NCBI GenBank assembly: GCA_014380485.1
Contig: JACMJU010000081.1
Coordinates: forward strand, 1-38,891
DNA: 38,891 nt
Source: Methyloceanibacter sp.
GTDB taxonomy: Bacteria; Pseudomonadota; Alphaproteobacteria; Rhizobiales; Methyloligellaceae
Direction of reading: 5' to 3'
Below, piece by piece: positions 1 through 7,914 of this stretch. The number at the start of each line of letters is the position of its first letter. Positions within the stretch are counted from its first letter, which is position 1. The notes under the pieces were generated by a model that was not told where the DNA came from, did not search any database, and saw only the letters and a list, made by a program, of their open reading frames with translations. Made by a program: the position numbers and the translations under genes.

Positions 1-86
1 CTTTTCGGACAGGATGATGCGTCAGAGACATAGAAGCATCATCCCGAAAAGTTGCAGACTTTTCGGACAGGATGATGCGCCAGAGA
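1..86. repeat. REP-like palindromic repeat cluster
   Basis: The 20-mer at 1-20 (CTTTTCGGACAGGATGATGC) recurs exactly at 59-78, and the similarity continues for about 8 bases with one mismatch. Between them, 36-51 is a shortened inverted copy (GCATCATCCCGAAAAG), so each copy can fold with the middle one. Elements beginning CTTTTCGGA with a GATGATGC core are typical intergenic repeats in Hyphomicrobiales. The cluster sits just upstream of the tRNA and continues off the left edge. No gene is seen here. Confidence 0.75.
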
Positions 87-102
87 AGGAATGTCGGCGA
101 AG

Positions 103-179
103 GGGCCCGTAGCTCAACTGGTTAGAGCCGGCGGCTCATAACCGTCTGGTTGGAGGTTCGAGCCCTCCCGGGCCCACCA
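103..179 (+). tRNA. tRNA with CAU anticodon (probably tRNA-Ile2, otherwise elongator Met)
   Basis: This is a full 77-nt cloverleaf with encoded CCA. The acceptor GGGCCCG pairs with CGGGCCC, the D arm is GCTC/GAGC, the anticodon loop CTCATAA places CAT at 137-139, and the T arm contains GGTTCGAGCC. The 1-72 pair is G-C, so this is not an initiator tRNA. C4-G69 and C5-G68 are present, as in tRNA-Ile2 species whose C34 becomes lysidine through TilS; this favours Ile2 over elongator Met but does not prove it. Confidence 0.95.
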
Positions 180-204
180 GCCTTCGCTCGCGAAGCGAGA
201 GGCT
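179..204 (+). terminator. Hairpin directly after the tRNA
   Basis: AGCCT (179-183) and TCGCT (184-188) pair with AGCGA (194-198) and AGGCT (200-204), with one bulged G and a 5-nt loop. It begins on the last base of the encoded CCA. There is no U-run after it (AGAAAAAG follows), so it could be a 3'-end processing or weak termination hairpin rather than a classic intrinsic terminator. Confidence 0.4.
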
Positions 205-213
205 AGAAAAAGC

Positions 214-549
214 TCATGGCATCGTTACGCCCGGCGGGCCAATGGCTCCAGCGGGCATGACGCTGCGGGGACCGTCGGCGTTCGAGCTTGCGGCGATTGC
301 GGCTGCTGAGGTCTCGGCAGCCGCCGCAACGGCGATTGAAAGTGTAAGCGCGGTCCGGACGTTATACTGCCAAGCGGCGACATCGATGAGCTTGTTGACG
401 GCCCGAAGCTGCGCTTTCAGGGCTTCAAGCCTTTGGTCCTGCTCCGTTTTGAGTTGCAAGAGCATCTGCTCGAACTGTGTGTGTTCAACATTGATCAGAT
501 GTTGAACCATGTAGGCTCGCTCTCGTAGTTCGCCGCGAATATCAAGCAT
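214..549 (-). CDS. Small coiled-coil protein, copy A (unknown function)
   Basis: A 111-residue protein I do not recognise as a named family. Residues 1-60 are charged and heptad-like, starting MLDIRGELRERA and running through Q/E/K/L-rich helix. Residues about 63-90 are Ala-rich and moderately hydrophobic, and the tail is Gly/Pro-rich. The start is supported by an AGGGGG Shine-Dalgarno just upstream of the ATG. The next gene on the same strand (654-959) encodes a clear paralogue: both share M-x-D-I-x-G-x-L-R-x-R-A, a QF pair and a D-x-R-L-x-x-L segment at matching spacing. No signal peptide is evident. The role is unknown; a helical oligomerising or scaffold protein is a guess. Confidence 0.7.
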   Translation of the reverse strand: MLDIRGELRERAYMVQHLINVEHTQFEQMLLQLKTEQDQRLEALKAQLRAVNKLIDVAAWQYNVRTALTLSIAVAAAAETSAAAIAASSNADGPRSVMPAGAIGPPGVTMP

Positions 550-653
550 TGCGTCCCCCTATCGTGCCCCACGAACCAGAGTTTCGCTTCCGATGCGTGA
601 GCACCGCCGGCCAAAGAGGATCCATGGCAGCAAGCTTTCCATCGATCGGGCTC

Positions 654-959
654 TCACGCACTCTTTTTACGGGCAGGAAAGCCGGCAAGCAACTGGTCGG
701 GCTGCGCCTGTTGAGGCGGCGGCTGGGAGGTTCTTAACTGTGGCCTTGCTTCGGGTGATGGAGGGATGCTGCCAAGCCGTCGCGCCTCGATCCCAAGAAC
801 GGCGGTAACAGCGTCAAGTTCGGACCTCAGTCCGTTCAGCCTATTGTCGTGTTCCCGCGTGAACTGCTCGACGAGCTTGTCGAATTGACCCTGCGCAGAG
901 TCGATTTGCTCCTCAAGCAGACTGGCACGGTCTCGTAGGTCGCCACTGATGTCGCGCAT
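654..959 (-). CDS. Small coiled-coil protein, copy B (paralogue of 214-549)
   Basis: 101 residues starting MRDISGDLRDRASLLEEQ. I place the start at 959 rather than at the longer open frame to 1103 because an AAAGGGGGACC ribosome-binding site sits before this ATG and because the N-terminus then aligns with copy A. Residues 1-62 are predicted helix of coiled-coil type; from about residue 65 the chain is Pro/Gln-rich and ends in a basic RKKS tail, unlike the Ala-rich tail of copy A. It lies upstream of copy A on the same strand with a gap of about 100 bp, so the two may be co-transcribed. Function unknown. Confidence 0.7.
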   Translation of the reverse strand: MRDISGDLRDRASLLEEQIDSAQGQFDKLVEQFTREHDNRLNGLRSELDAVTAVLGIEARRLGSIPPSPEARPQLRTSQPPPQQAQPDQLLAGFPARKKSA

Positions 960-1092
960 GACAAGGTCCCCCTTTAACGTCGCTCTCATCAACGACGAAG
1001 GCGAGCAGCCGTTCCGGGGATTTCGAAGAATTGGAAAGCGGCGTGACTTTTTGGCAACGCGGCTCAGGGCAATGAAAGTCGCCTGAAACGCC

Positions 1093-1791
1093 TCAAAACC
1101 CATAGCCTAGAAGCGCGATTTCGGGCTCGTACCACTTGGCCACGAGGGCTCTTGTGTCGGGGGAGTAGTAACTCCGATAGTCGCGTGCCGCGTCCTTGTT
1201 GGGCGTGATGTTGGTGCGCGGGACCGCTACGCGGACGCCAGCGCCGGCCATATCCAGCGCCTTGTTCAAGTCTTCCTCGATTCTCTCGTAGCGGCCGAGG
1301 AAATCGACGGCGAGTGCGCCATCGATCGTGTAGAGCCGGTAATTGTCCACGTAGGCGCGGCGGCGGCTCGCCATGAAACGCTCGAAGCTCGGCCGCGCCC
1401 GCTTCGATTTGGTCTTGTAGAGATACCAGGAGACCTGGCGATCCCAAGGATTGCGATCGAAGGCGAATTTGAAATAGCTGCGCCACACCTCTTCCCCCAC
1501 ATAGTCGCGCGCACGCCACGCCGGCATATGCTCGTAGAAGCCGACGCTTTCGTGGTAGTAGCGCTCCGGCCGCATCAGGAGCTTGCGCAGGAACGGCCGC
1601 TTCGGCTTCTTGGGATGCTCGATGCGATAATTCTGCGGCCCCAAGCCTTTGCGGTCCTGCTCGCTCTCCTCGCGATAGGGAGTGATGACGTCCAAGGGCC
1701 CGCACAGCTCCGACAGCGCGGCTTCGACGGCCGTGCCCGCCGTCTTCTTGGTCTTGATGAAGATGAATTTATGCTGGTGCGAGACGATCAT
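1093..1791 (-). CDS. Sulfotransferase family protein, copy 1
   Basis: 232 residues. The N-terminus FIKTKKTAGTAVEAAL is the 5'-phosphosulfate-binding loop of PAPS-dependent sulfotransferases, and FDRNPWDRQVSWY near residue 115 is the 3'-phosphate-binding motif with its conserved Arg and Ser. Such enzymes move sulfate from PAPS to a hydroxyl or amine of a glycan, lipid or peptide; the acceptor cannot be read from sequence. A TTG at 1818 would add nine residues, but the ATG at 1791 aligns with the paralogue at 1822-2514 (both begin MIVSH) and is preferred. It is third in an apparent terB-sulfotransferase-sulfotransferase operon, 30 bp after copy 2. Confidence 0.85.
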   Translation of the reverse strand: MIVSHQHKFIFIKTKKTAGTAVEAALSELCGPLDVITPYREESEQDRKGLGPQNYRIEHPKKPKRPFLRKLLMRPERYYHESVGFYEHMPAWRARDYVGEEVWRSYFKFAFDRNPWDRQVSWYLYKTKSKRARPSFERFMASRRRAYVDNYRLYTIDGALAVDFLGRYERIEEDLNKALDMAGAGVRVAVPRTNITPNKDAARDYRSYYSPDTRALVAKWYEPEIALLGYGF

Positions 1792-1821
1792 GAGGCGGGC
1801 AGGGCGCTTAAGCCTCAAGCC

Positions 1822-2514
1822 TCAGAAAGCGTAGTCGAGAAGCTTGATCTCGCGCTTGTACCAATCGCCGACGATAGCACGGGTGTCTCCATCATAATAT
1901 TCGCGATAAGGCGTCGCGCCCGACCGGAAGGTTGTCTTGGCGCGAGGGAGTTCCGCCTCGAACTTAAGGCCAACTTGGCCGAGGGCATGCTGCAAATCCT
2001 GTTTGAGGGTCTCGAAGCGCCCGATGAAATCGACCGCCACGTGCTCCTCGATCGAATAGATCTCGTAATTGTTGATGCGCGCCCGCCGGTCGGAGTGGAT
2101 GAAGGCGCTGAAAGGCGGCGGCGCATCCTTGCGCCGATAGTGATGGTGATACCACGAGACCTGCCGATCCCAGGGATTGCGGTCGAAGGTGAACTTGAAA
2201 TAGCTCCGCCACGCTTTGTCGTCATTGAGCAGCGCCTTGGCCTCCGCCGCCGGCATGTGATTGTAGAAGCCGTAATCTTCGGCGTTAAGTTTGAAAACGC
2301 GGCGCTTCCAGAACGGGCGCGGGCTGCCCCACCAGCCATGCAGCCGCCAGTTCTGCGCGCCACGCCCGCCGGCGCGCAGCCCCTCATCGGTGGGGGCGAG
2401 AGGGGTGATGACGTCGTCGGGCCCGCAGAGCTGCGAGAGCGCCAGCTCGAGGCTGGTCCCGGCCGTCTTCTTGGTCTTGAGAAAAATGAATCTGTGCTCG
2501 TGCGAGACGATCAT
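1822..2514 (-). CDS. Sulfotransferase family protein, copy 2
   Basis: 230 residues, clearly paralogous to the downstream copy over its whole length (by eye nearly half identical). It keeps the PAPS-binding loop FLKTKKTAGTSLELAL and the block FDRNPWDRQVSWYHHH. The middle differs most (residues 45-80, where acceptor specificity would be expected), so the copies probably act on different acceptors or positions. The open frame runs upstream to 2742, but the part before 2514 lies inside the terB-like gene and reads as low-complexity shadow; the ATG at 2514 has GGAG about 12 bases upstream and lies 7 bp after the terB stop, suggesting translational coupling. Confidence 0.85.
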   Translation of the reverse strand: MIVSHEHRFIFLKTKKTAGTSLELALSQLCGPDDVITPLAPTDEGLRAGGRGAQNWRLHGWWGSPRPFWKRRVFKLNAEDYGFYNHMPAAEAKALLNDDKAWRSYFKFTFDRNPWDRQVSWYHHHYRRKDAPPPFSAFIHSDRRARINNYEIYSIEEHVAVDFIGRFETLKQDLQHALGQVGLKFEAELPRAKTTFRSGATPYREYYDGDTRAIVGDWYKREIKLLDYAF

Positions 2515-2521
2515 CTGACGG

Positions 2522-2929
2522 TCAGCTCCGTTGCTGCGCGAGCCAGACCGCGAGGTCTTCGAGGATCGTGCCGAAATGGATCTCGGGGATTTGCAGCGCG
2601 GCGGCGATATCCTTGAGCTTCTTGCGTTCCTCGCCGGCGATGCGGTTGTCGGCAAGCAGCACGAGATAGGCCGCCCTGATGACCCCCTCCTTGGCGTTTC
2701 GGTTGAGCGCCTTCGATGCCGCGGCGAATTCGGCGATCGCATCGCCCTTGGCGAGCGCCTCGACGGCCCGCGCCACCTCCTCGGCGCTCAGCGTCCGGCC
2801 CGACTGGTCCTTATAGACCTGCTGGATGAGGCCGGTCTCCCGCGCATCGAGCCCTCCGTCCGAGGCCGCGACCGCGACCATCGCCTTGAGGACCCAGTCG
2901 GTGTCGTTGCTCGCCGGCTGCTTAGCCAC
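2522..2929 (-). CDS. TerB-like (tellurite-resistance B / DjlA N-terminal type) protein
   Basis: 135 residues, GTG start with an AGAGGGAC ribosome-binding site. The all-helical sequence with acidic pairs (MVAVAASDGGLDARE near residue 17, LADNRIAGEERKKL near residue 92) matches the TerB fold, in which two such repeats can bind metal. Stand-alone TerB proteins are associated with envelope stress and membrane-bound complexes, but their biochemistry is poorly defined. It is first in a minus-strand unit with the two sulfotransferases, and divergent from the FkbM gene. A second TerB domain occurs in the DjlA-like gene at 27714. Confidence 0.8.
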   Translation of the reverse strand: MAKQPASNDTDWVLKAMVAVAASDGGLDARETGLIQQVYKDQSGRTLSAEEVARAVEALAKGDAIAEFAAASKALNRNAKEGVIRAAYLVLLADNRIAGEERKKLKDIAAALQIPEIHFGTILEDLAVWLAQQRS

Positions 2930-3158
2930 GCCGTGTCCCTCTTAAATGACGGTTCTGATTGTGCTGGGCTGAAGTCGGTTTGCCAAGCGGCGTCGTGGCC
3001 GCGAGGGGGACGGGCTCGGTTGGTCGGCGTCCGCCCCCATGTTAGTCTGCCCCGCTTCCCCGATGCCGAGGACCTGTGGTTTGAGCAGCATAAGAAGCGA
3101 GTTCGGACCGGAGAGCCCGTTCGGAGCGTTCCCGCCGAATCTGACGCAGCGAAGTCTG

Positions 3159-3962
3159 ATGCGGGTCGGGCGCATGATCCCGGCCGGACGCTACGCGCGC
3201 AAGATGGCACGACCGCTCCGCTCGCTGCTGCGGCGCTTTAGCCGCGCGCCCATCGATGTCACCGTGCTGGGCCGGCAGCGCATGCGGTTACATCCCCACG
3301 GCAATTCCTGCGAGAAGCGGATCCTGATTCTGCCGCATCTTTACGACCGCTACGAGCTTCGGATGCTCTCCCGAATCCTGCATCCGCGCTGCGTGTTCAT
3401 CGATATCGGCGCCAATGTCGGGATCTACACGATCTACGCAGCGCTCCGCGCCGGGCCCGACGCGCGCATCATCGCCGTCGAGCCGCATCCGCTTGCGCTC
3501 GAGCGGCTGCGCTGCAACGTGTTGCTAAACAAGCTCACTAACGTGACCATCGAGCCGGTGGCTGTGCACGAACGCTCCGGAACCGTCGCCTTCAAGACCG
3601 ACCGGCAGAATATGGGCAACAGCTCGATCCTGTTCGACCGGAGCACGGCGGGAGGCGAACTGATCGAAGTCCCGAGCGAAAGTCTCATCGGTCTCGTGGC
3701 GAAATTGGGCTTGACGCGGATCGACGCGATCAAGATCGACGTGGAGGGCGCCGAGGACTTGATCCTGTTTCCCTTCTTCGCCGGCGCGCCCGACGCGCTA
3801 TGGCCGCTTCTGCTGCTGGTCGAGAACAGTGCGTGCCAATGGCGGCAGGATTGCCGGGACATGCTTATTGAGAGGGGATACCGGCAGAGAAAGATTCCCT
3901 CGCGCAATCTGGTGTTTTGGCGTCCGGTGCCGCGCGGCGCCGGTCCGGCGCGCGATGCGTAA
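3159..3962 (+). CDS. FkbM family SAM-dependent methyltransferase
   Basis: About 267 residues from the chosen start. The SAM-binding glycine motif FIDIGANVGIYT is at about residues 80-91, followed by IAVEPHP (acidic ribose-binding loop) and IKIDVEGAE, the hallmark of FkbM enzymes. These O-methylate sugars or polyketides and are frequent in polysaccharide clusters. The start is uncertain: the frame is open from 3039 but shows no ribosome-binding site there; ATGs at 3159 and 3174 are closer to the first conserved residues. The basic stretch at residues 11-30 (RYARKMARPLRSLLRR) could be membrane-associated. It is followed at once by the ELM1-like gene, and near the sulfotransferases, which together suggests glycan decoration. 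Confidence 0.85.
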   Translation: MRVGRMIPAGRYARKMARPLRSLLRRFSRAPIDVTVLGRQRMRLHPHGNSCEKRILILPHLYDRYELRMLSRILHPRCVFIDIGANVGIYTIYAALRAGPDARIIAVEPHPLALERLRCNVLLNKLTNVTIEPVAVHERSGTVAFKTDRQNMGNSSILFDRSTAGGELIEVPSESLIGLVAKLGLTRIDAIKIDVEGAEDLILFPFFAGAPDALWPLLLLVENSACQWRQDCRDMLIERGYRQRKIPSRNLVFWRPVPRGAGPARDA

Positions 3963-3981
3963 CGCCCGATCGTCTGCGGTC

Positions 3982-5045
3982 ATGCCGGAAGGTGCCGTGA
4001 AGCGTCCCCTCAAGGTCATTCTCCTGACCGACGCGAAGCCCGGTCACTATCACCCGGCCGAAGGTGTCATCGCCGCGATTGGGCGATTGCGTCAGGTTGA
4101 GGTCGCGCGCATCGAGGTGAAGCGCAAGTGGATCGTGCCGACGCGATGGCTCAGGCGCCGCATCGGCGCCAAGACCTTCTTCCCGCCGCGCATGTTGCGC
4201 ATGGCTTATCGCATCGACGCCTACGCGCTGCCCAAGGCCGACCTCGTGATCTCGGCGGGCGGCGAGACGTTGATGCCGAATATCTGCGTGACGCGCTTCC
4301 TCGGCGTGCCGAACATCTTTTGCGGGTCGCTGCTGCGCGGGCTCGGACCGGAAAACTTCAACCTCGTCATTTCCTCCTACGACGATTGTGCCGGCAGCGA
4401 TCGGCACCTGGTCATGCTCAAGCCGTCGTCGATCGACCCCGATGCGCTGGGCCGTCCCGCGGTCGTACCGCGTTACGGGCCGGAGCAGCACCCCGCGTTT
4501 GCGGCCTTCTCATCGGCGGCAATGCCGGCACCTTCCACTACCGGCCCGAGGAATGGGATCGCCTGCTCGCCTTCGCCGCCGATCTTGCCAAGGCTTGGGG
4601 CACGCGATGGCTGGTCTCGACCTCGCGGCGGACGCCGCCCTACGTTGCCGACAAGATCGCGGAGCTCGCCAAGGACGAGAGCACGATCGCCCGCTTCATC
4701 GACTACCGAACCGCAGGCCCGGGAACTCTGCCTGAGATTTTCGGCAAGGCCGAAATCATTGTCTGTACCGAGGATTCGAGCACGATGGTCTCTGAGGCGG
4801 TCTCGGCGCGTCTGCCGGTCGTGGGTGTGGCGCCCAAGGCCCATCGCTTCACCGATGAAGAGCGGAACTACCGCAGCTTCCTCATCGGGAATGACTGGTG
4901 CCGGGTGTTACCGATCGCCGCGCTGACGCCCGACGCCTTCGCGCAGGCCCTTTCCGAGATCGAGCCCCTCGGGGAGAACCCGGTCGATGCGCTTGCCGCC
5001 AAGTTGAAGGAACGTCTGCCGGAACTGCTCGGCGATAGCGATTGA
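3982..5045 (+). pseudogene. ELM1-family (mitochondrial fission ELM1-like) protein, frameshifted
   Basis: The coding potential switches frame near 4505-4510. Upstream one frame encodes KVILLTDAKPGHYHPAEG through VVPRYGPEQHPAFA; downstream another encodes LIGGNAGTFHYRPEEW through TEDSSTMVSEA to the stop. Together they make one complete ELM1-type protein of about 350 residues, a bacterial family with a glycosyltransferase-like fold related to the plant mitochondrial fission factor and often near lipopolysaccharide genes. Loss of one base would explain the switch. The start could be ATG 3955, ATG 3982 or GTG 3994; the last has GGAAGG just upstream. Whether this is true decay or a sequencing error cannot be told from one sequence. 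Confidence 0.8.
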
Positions 5046-5057
5046 GTCCGGCTCGGC

Positions 5058-5077
5058 GATTGGCTAGAAGCCCAATC
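5058..5077 (+). terminator. Candidate terminator after the ELM1-like gene
   Basis: GATTGGCT pairs with AGCCCAATC with one bulged C and a 3-nt loop, followed by TTCCCTT. It lies between the ELM1-like stop and ettA, so it would separate the two units. The U-tract is weak. Confidence 0.4.
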
Positions 5078-5118
5078 TTCCCTTGCGACCGCAATTCAGG
5101 AGCTCCCGGAGCGCCCCG

Positions 5119-6777
5119 ATGGCCACGCCCCAATTCGTCTATGTCATGAACCGCCTGTCCAAGACCTATCCGGGCGGCAAGCAGGTGTTGAAGGACGTCA
5201 CGCTCGCCTTCCTGCCCGGCGCCAAGATCGGCGTGGTCGGCGTGAACGGCTCGGGCAAATCGACCCTGCTTCGCATCATGGCGGCTCAAGAAACGGAATT
5301 CGTGGGCGAAGCCTGGGCTGCGGACGGCGTGAGCGTGGGCTTTCTGCCCCAAGAGCCCGTCCTCGACGAGACCAAGGATGTGACTGGCAACGTCATGGAG
5401 GGCGTCGCCGAGAAGAAGGCGAAGCTCGATCGCTACAACGAGCTTGCCATGAACTATTCCGACGAGACCGCTGAGGAGATGGCGCAGCTTCAAGACACGA
5501 TCGACGCCCAGGGCCTCTGGGACCTCGACGCGCAGGTCGAACAGGCCATGGACGCCCTGCGTTGCCCGCCTGGCGACGCCCCGGTGGAGGCTCTGTCCGG
5601 CGGCGAGAAGCGTCGTGTCGCGCTCTGCCGGCTCTTGCTTGCCAAGCCCGACATCCTCCTGCTCGACGAGCCGACCAATCATCTCGACGCCGAGAGCGTT
5701 GCGTGGCTCGAGCATCATTTGCGCGACTATCCGGGCACCGTGATAATGGTGACCCACGACCGCTACTTCCTCGACAATATCACCGAATGGACGCTCGAGC
5801 TCGACCGAGGGCAGGGCATTCCTTACAAGGGAAGCTATTCCTCCTGGCTCGAGCAGAAGCAGAAGCGGCTCGAAGTCGAGGGCAAGCAGGACGAGGCACG
5901 GGACCGGACGCTCGCGCGCGAGCTCGACTGGATCAGGGCGAGCCCTAAGGCCCGCCAGGCCAAGTCCAAGGCGCGCATCCGCGCGTACGAGGAGATGCTC
6001 GCCGAAGCAGGCCGCGACAGAGGCGGTAAGGCGCAGATCACCATTCCTCCCGGGCCCCGGCTCGGCGATTTGGTGATCGAGACCGATCGCTTGAACAAGG
6101 GCTTCGGCGAAAGGCTTCTGATCGACGGTCTCTCCTTCAAGCTGCCTCCTGGCGGCATTGTCGGCGTGATCGGGCCGAACGGCGCCGGCAAGACCACCCT
6201 GCTCCGCATGATCGTCGGCCAGGATAAGCCCGATGACGGCGCGATCCGCATTGGCGACACGGTCAAGCTCGGTTATGTCGATCAGTCCCGCGATGCGCTC
6301 GAGGGCAAGAAGACCGTGTTCGAGGAGATCTCGGGCGGCAATGACGTGATCAAACTTGGGAACCGCGAAGTGCCGGCCCGCGCCTATGTCGGCTGGTTCA
6401 ATTTCAAGGGCCCTGACCAGCAGAAGAAAGTGGGCCAGCTCTCGGGCGGCGAGCGTAACCGCGTGCATCTCGCCAAGATGCTCAAATCCGGCGCCAATTT
6501 GATCCTTCTCGACGAGCCTACCAACGACCTCGATGTCGAGACGCTGTCATCGCTCGAAGCGGCGCTTGAGGATTTCCCCGGCTCCGCCGTGATCATCAGC
6601 CACGACCGCTTCTTCTTGGACCGCATCGCCACCCACATTCTGTCCTTCGAGGGCGACAGCCACGTCGAATGGTTCGAGGGCAATTTCGAGGATTACGAGG
6701 AGGACAAGAAGCGGCGGCTGGGCGAGGATTCCGTGCTGCCCAAGCGCATCAAATACAAACACTTCGCGCGAAGGTGA
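5119..6777 (+). CDS. ettA: Energy-dependent translational throttle protein EttA (ABC-F ATPase)
   Basis: 552 residues, close to the 555 of E. coli EttA. Two ABC domains without membrane segments: Walker A GVNGSGKST, signature LSGGEKRR and Walker B LLLDEPTNHLD in the first; GPNGAGKTT, LSGGERNR and LILLDEPTNDLD in the second. The inter-domain linker is basic (about residues 245-310) and the N-terminus FVYVMNRLSKTYPGGKQV matches the EttA subgroup. EttA binds the ribosomal E site and gates the first elongation steps according to the ATP/ADP ratio. I prefer ATG 5119 over the open frame from 5083 because GGAG lies 9 bases upstream and it matches family starts. It ends very near the following regulator gene. 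Confidence 0.96.
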   Translation: MATPQFVYVMNRLSKTYPGGKQVLKDVTLAFLPGAKIGVVGVNGSGKSTLLRIMAAQETEFVGEAWAADGVSVGFLPQEPVLDETKDVTGNVMEGVAEKKAKLDRYNELAMNYSDETAEEMAQLQDTIDAQGLWDLDAQVEQAMDALRCPPGDAPVEALSGGEKRRVALCRLLLAKPDILLLDEPTNHLDAESVAWLEHHLRDYPGTVIMVTHDRYFLDNITEWTLELDRGQGIPYKGSYSSWLEQKQKRLEVEGKQDEARDRTLARELDWIRASPKARQAKSKARIRAYEEMLAEAGRDRGGKAQITIPPGPRLGDLVIETDRLNKGFGERLLIDGLSFKLPPGGIVGVIGPNGAGKTTLLRMIVGQDKPDDGAIRIGDTVKLGYVDQSRDALEGKKTVFEEISGGNDVIKLGNREVPARAYVGWFNFKGPDQQKKVGQLSGGERNRVHLAKMLKSGANLILLDEPTNDLDVETLSSLEAALEDFPGSAVIISHDRFFLDRIATHILSFEGDSHVEWFEGNFEDYEEDKKRRLGEDSVLPKRIKYKHFARR

Positions 6778-6795
6778 GCCGTGTGTCGTGAGGAC

Positions 6796-6822
6796 TTGCC
6801 TCGGCGGCCTAAAACGTATAAA
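6796..6822 (+). promoter_or_regulatory. Possible promoter of the sahR-metF-metH unit
   Basis: TTGCCT (6796-6801) and TATAAA (6817-6822) are separated by 15 bp, a little short for sigma-70. If used, transcription would begin near 6829-6832, on or next to the ATG of sahR, giving a leaderless mRNA. This is inferred from pattern only. Confidence 0.4.
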
Positions 6823-6833
6823 CATATCTTTAT
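6818..6833. promoter_or_regulatory. Palindromic operator candidate for SahR
   Basis: The 16-bp sequence ATAAACATATCTTTAT is an inverted repeat (ATAAA-N-ATAT-N-TTTAT) with only the N pair mismatched. In this GC-rich genome such an AT-rich palindrome stands out. It overlaps both the candidate -10 and the ATG at 6832. AT-rich palindromes ahead of methionine-cycle genes are what is known of alphaproteobacterial SahR sites; the exact consensus should be compared with a curated regulon database. Confidence 0.65.
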
Positions 6834-7914
6834 GTCAGGCGATGCTAAGAACCGAGCCAAGCGGACGGAACTTGCCGCGGCCAAGTCGCGGGTGGACTTG
6901 TCCGAGGTCCAGCCCGGCCTGTCGCGCGCCCAGGCGCTAGCGGGCTTGCGCTCCGCCGGCGAGGCGACCAGGCTTCGCATCCTGGCGCTGCTCGCCGCCG
7001 GCGAGCTTAACGTCAAAGATCTGACCCAGATCCTCGGCCAGAGCCAGCCCCGCATCAGCCGGCATCTCAAGCTCATGGCCGAGGCCGGTCTGATCCGGCG
7101 CTTCCGCGAAGGCTCATGGGTGTTCTTCCGCCTCGCCGATTCGGGCGCGGAAGCGACGCTCGCCCACGCCATCGTCGCGAGCCTCGACCCGACCGACCTT
7201 ACCCTTGCGCGCGATCGCGCGCGGGCATCCGCCGTGCAGAAGGCGCGCGCCGAGGCGGCCCAGGCCTATTTTGATGCGCATGCGAGCGAGTGGGACCGGA
7301 TCCGCGCTCTGCATGTCACCGAGAGGGAGGTCGAAGCCGCCATCGATGCGGCGCTGGGGCACGGGCGCTTCACGCTGCTCGTCGATCTCGGCACCGGCAC
7401 CGGCCGCATCCTCGAACTGTTCGCCCCCCGCGCCAATCGGGCGCTTGGCTTCGATCTCAATCGCGCGATGCTGGCTTATGCGCGCATGAAGCTGGAGCGG
7501 GCAGGGCTCTTCCAAGCGCAAGTGCGCCACGGCGATCTTCATAACGTTCCGCTGCCCGACGGCGCCGCCGACGCCGTGGTGCTGCATCAGGTCTTGCATT
7601 TTCTCGACGATCCGGCCGCGGCGGTTGCCGAGGCCGCGCGTCTGCTGGCGCCCGGGGGCAGGCTGCTCGTCGTCGATTTCGCCCCGCACGAGCTTGAATT
7701 CCTGCGCGAGCAGTCGGCCCACCGCCGGCTCGGTTTCGCCCGCGACCAGCTTGGACGCCTGTTCGAGAATGCGGGGCTCAAACTCGAGCGCTTCCGCGAG
7801 CTCAAGCCCGCGCCTTCGGACGGCAAGCTCACGGTATCGCTGTGGCTTGGCTTGAAGCCTGCCCTTGCCGCCAAGAAGCGGAAGGCGGGCACAAAAGTGG
7901 AGGCTGCCGCCTGA
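6832..7914 (+). CDS. sahR: SahR-like regulator: ArsR-type HTH fused to a SAM/SAH-binding methyltransferase-fold domain
   Basis: 360 residues. Residues about 35-105 form an ArsR winged helix (ATRLRILALL, then recognition helix QSQPRISRHLKLM). Residues about 140-335 are a class-I methyltransferase fold with motif I LVDLGTGTGR (183-192) and DLNRAM after it. Fusions of this kind are known as SahR, a repressor that senses S-adenosylhomocysteine and controls methionine-cycle genes. The downstream genes are exactly its expected targets, metF and metH, and the metF start overlaps this stop by one base. The ATG at 6832 is inside the palindrome; a GTG at 6781, three bases after ettA and preceded by GAAGG, is the alternative start and would place the operator inside the coding region. 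Confidence 0.85.
   Translation: MSGDAKNRAKRTELAAAKSRVDLSEVQPGLSRAQALAGLRSAGEATRLRILALLAAGELNVKDLTQILGQSQPRISRHLKLMAEAGLIRRFREGSWVFFRLADSGAEATLAHAIVASLDPTDLTLARDRARASAVQKARAEAAQAYFDAHASEWDRIRALHVTEREVEAAIDAALGHGRFTLLVDLGTGTGRILELFAPRANRALGFDLNRAMLAYARMKLERAGLFQAQVRHGDLHNVPLPDGAADAVVLHQVLHFLDDPAAAVAEAARLLAPGGRLLVVDFAPHELEFLREQSAHRRLGFARDQLGRLFENAGLKLERFRELKPAPSDGKLTVSLWLGLKPALAAKKRKAGTKVEAAA

Noticed and set aside
103-210. tRNA as an attachment site for an integrated element
   Set aside because: No integrase and no second copy of the tRNA 3' end in the window.
4882-6468. A 528-codon open frame on the minus strand across ettA
   Set aside because: It is antisense to a clearly conserved ABC-F protein, has no family motifs and reflects high third-position GC.
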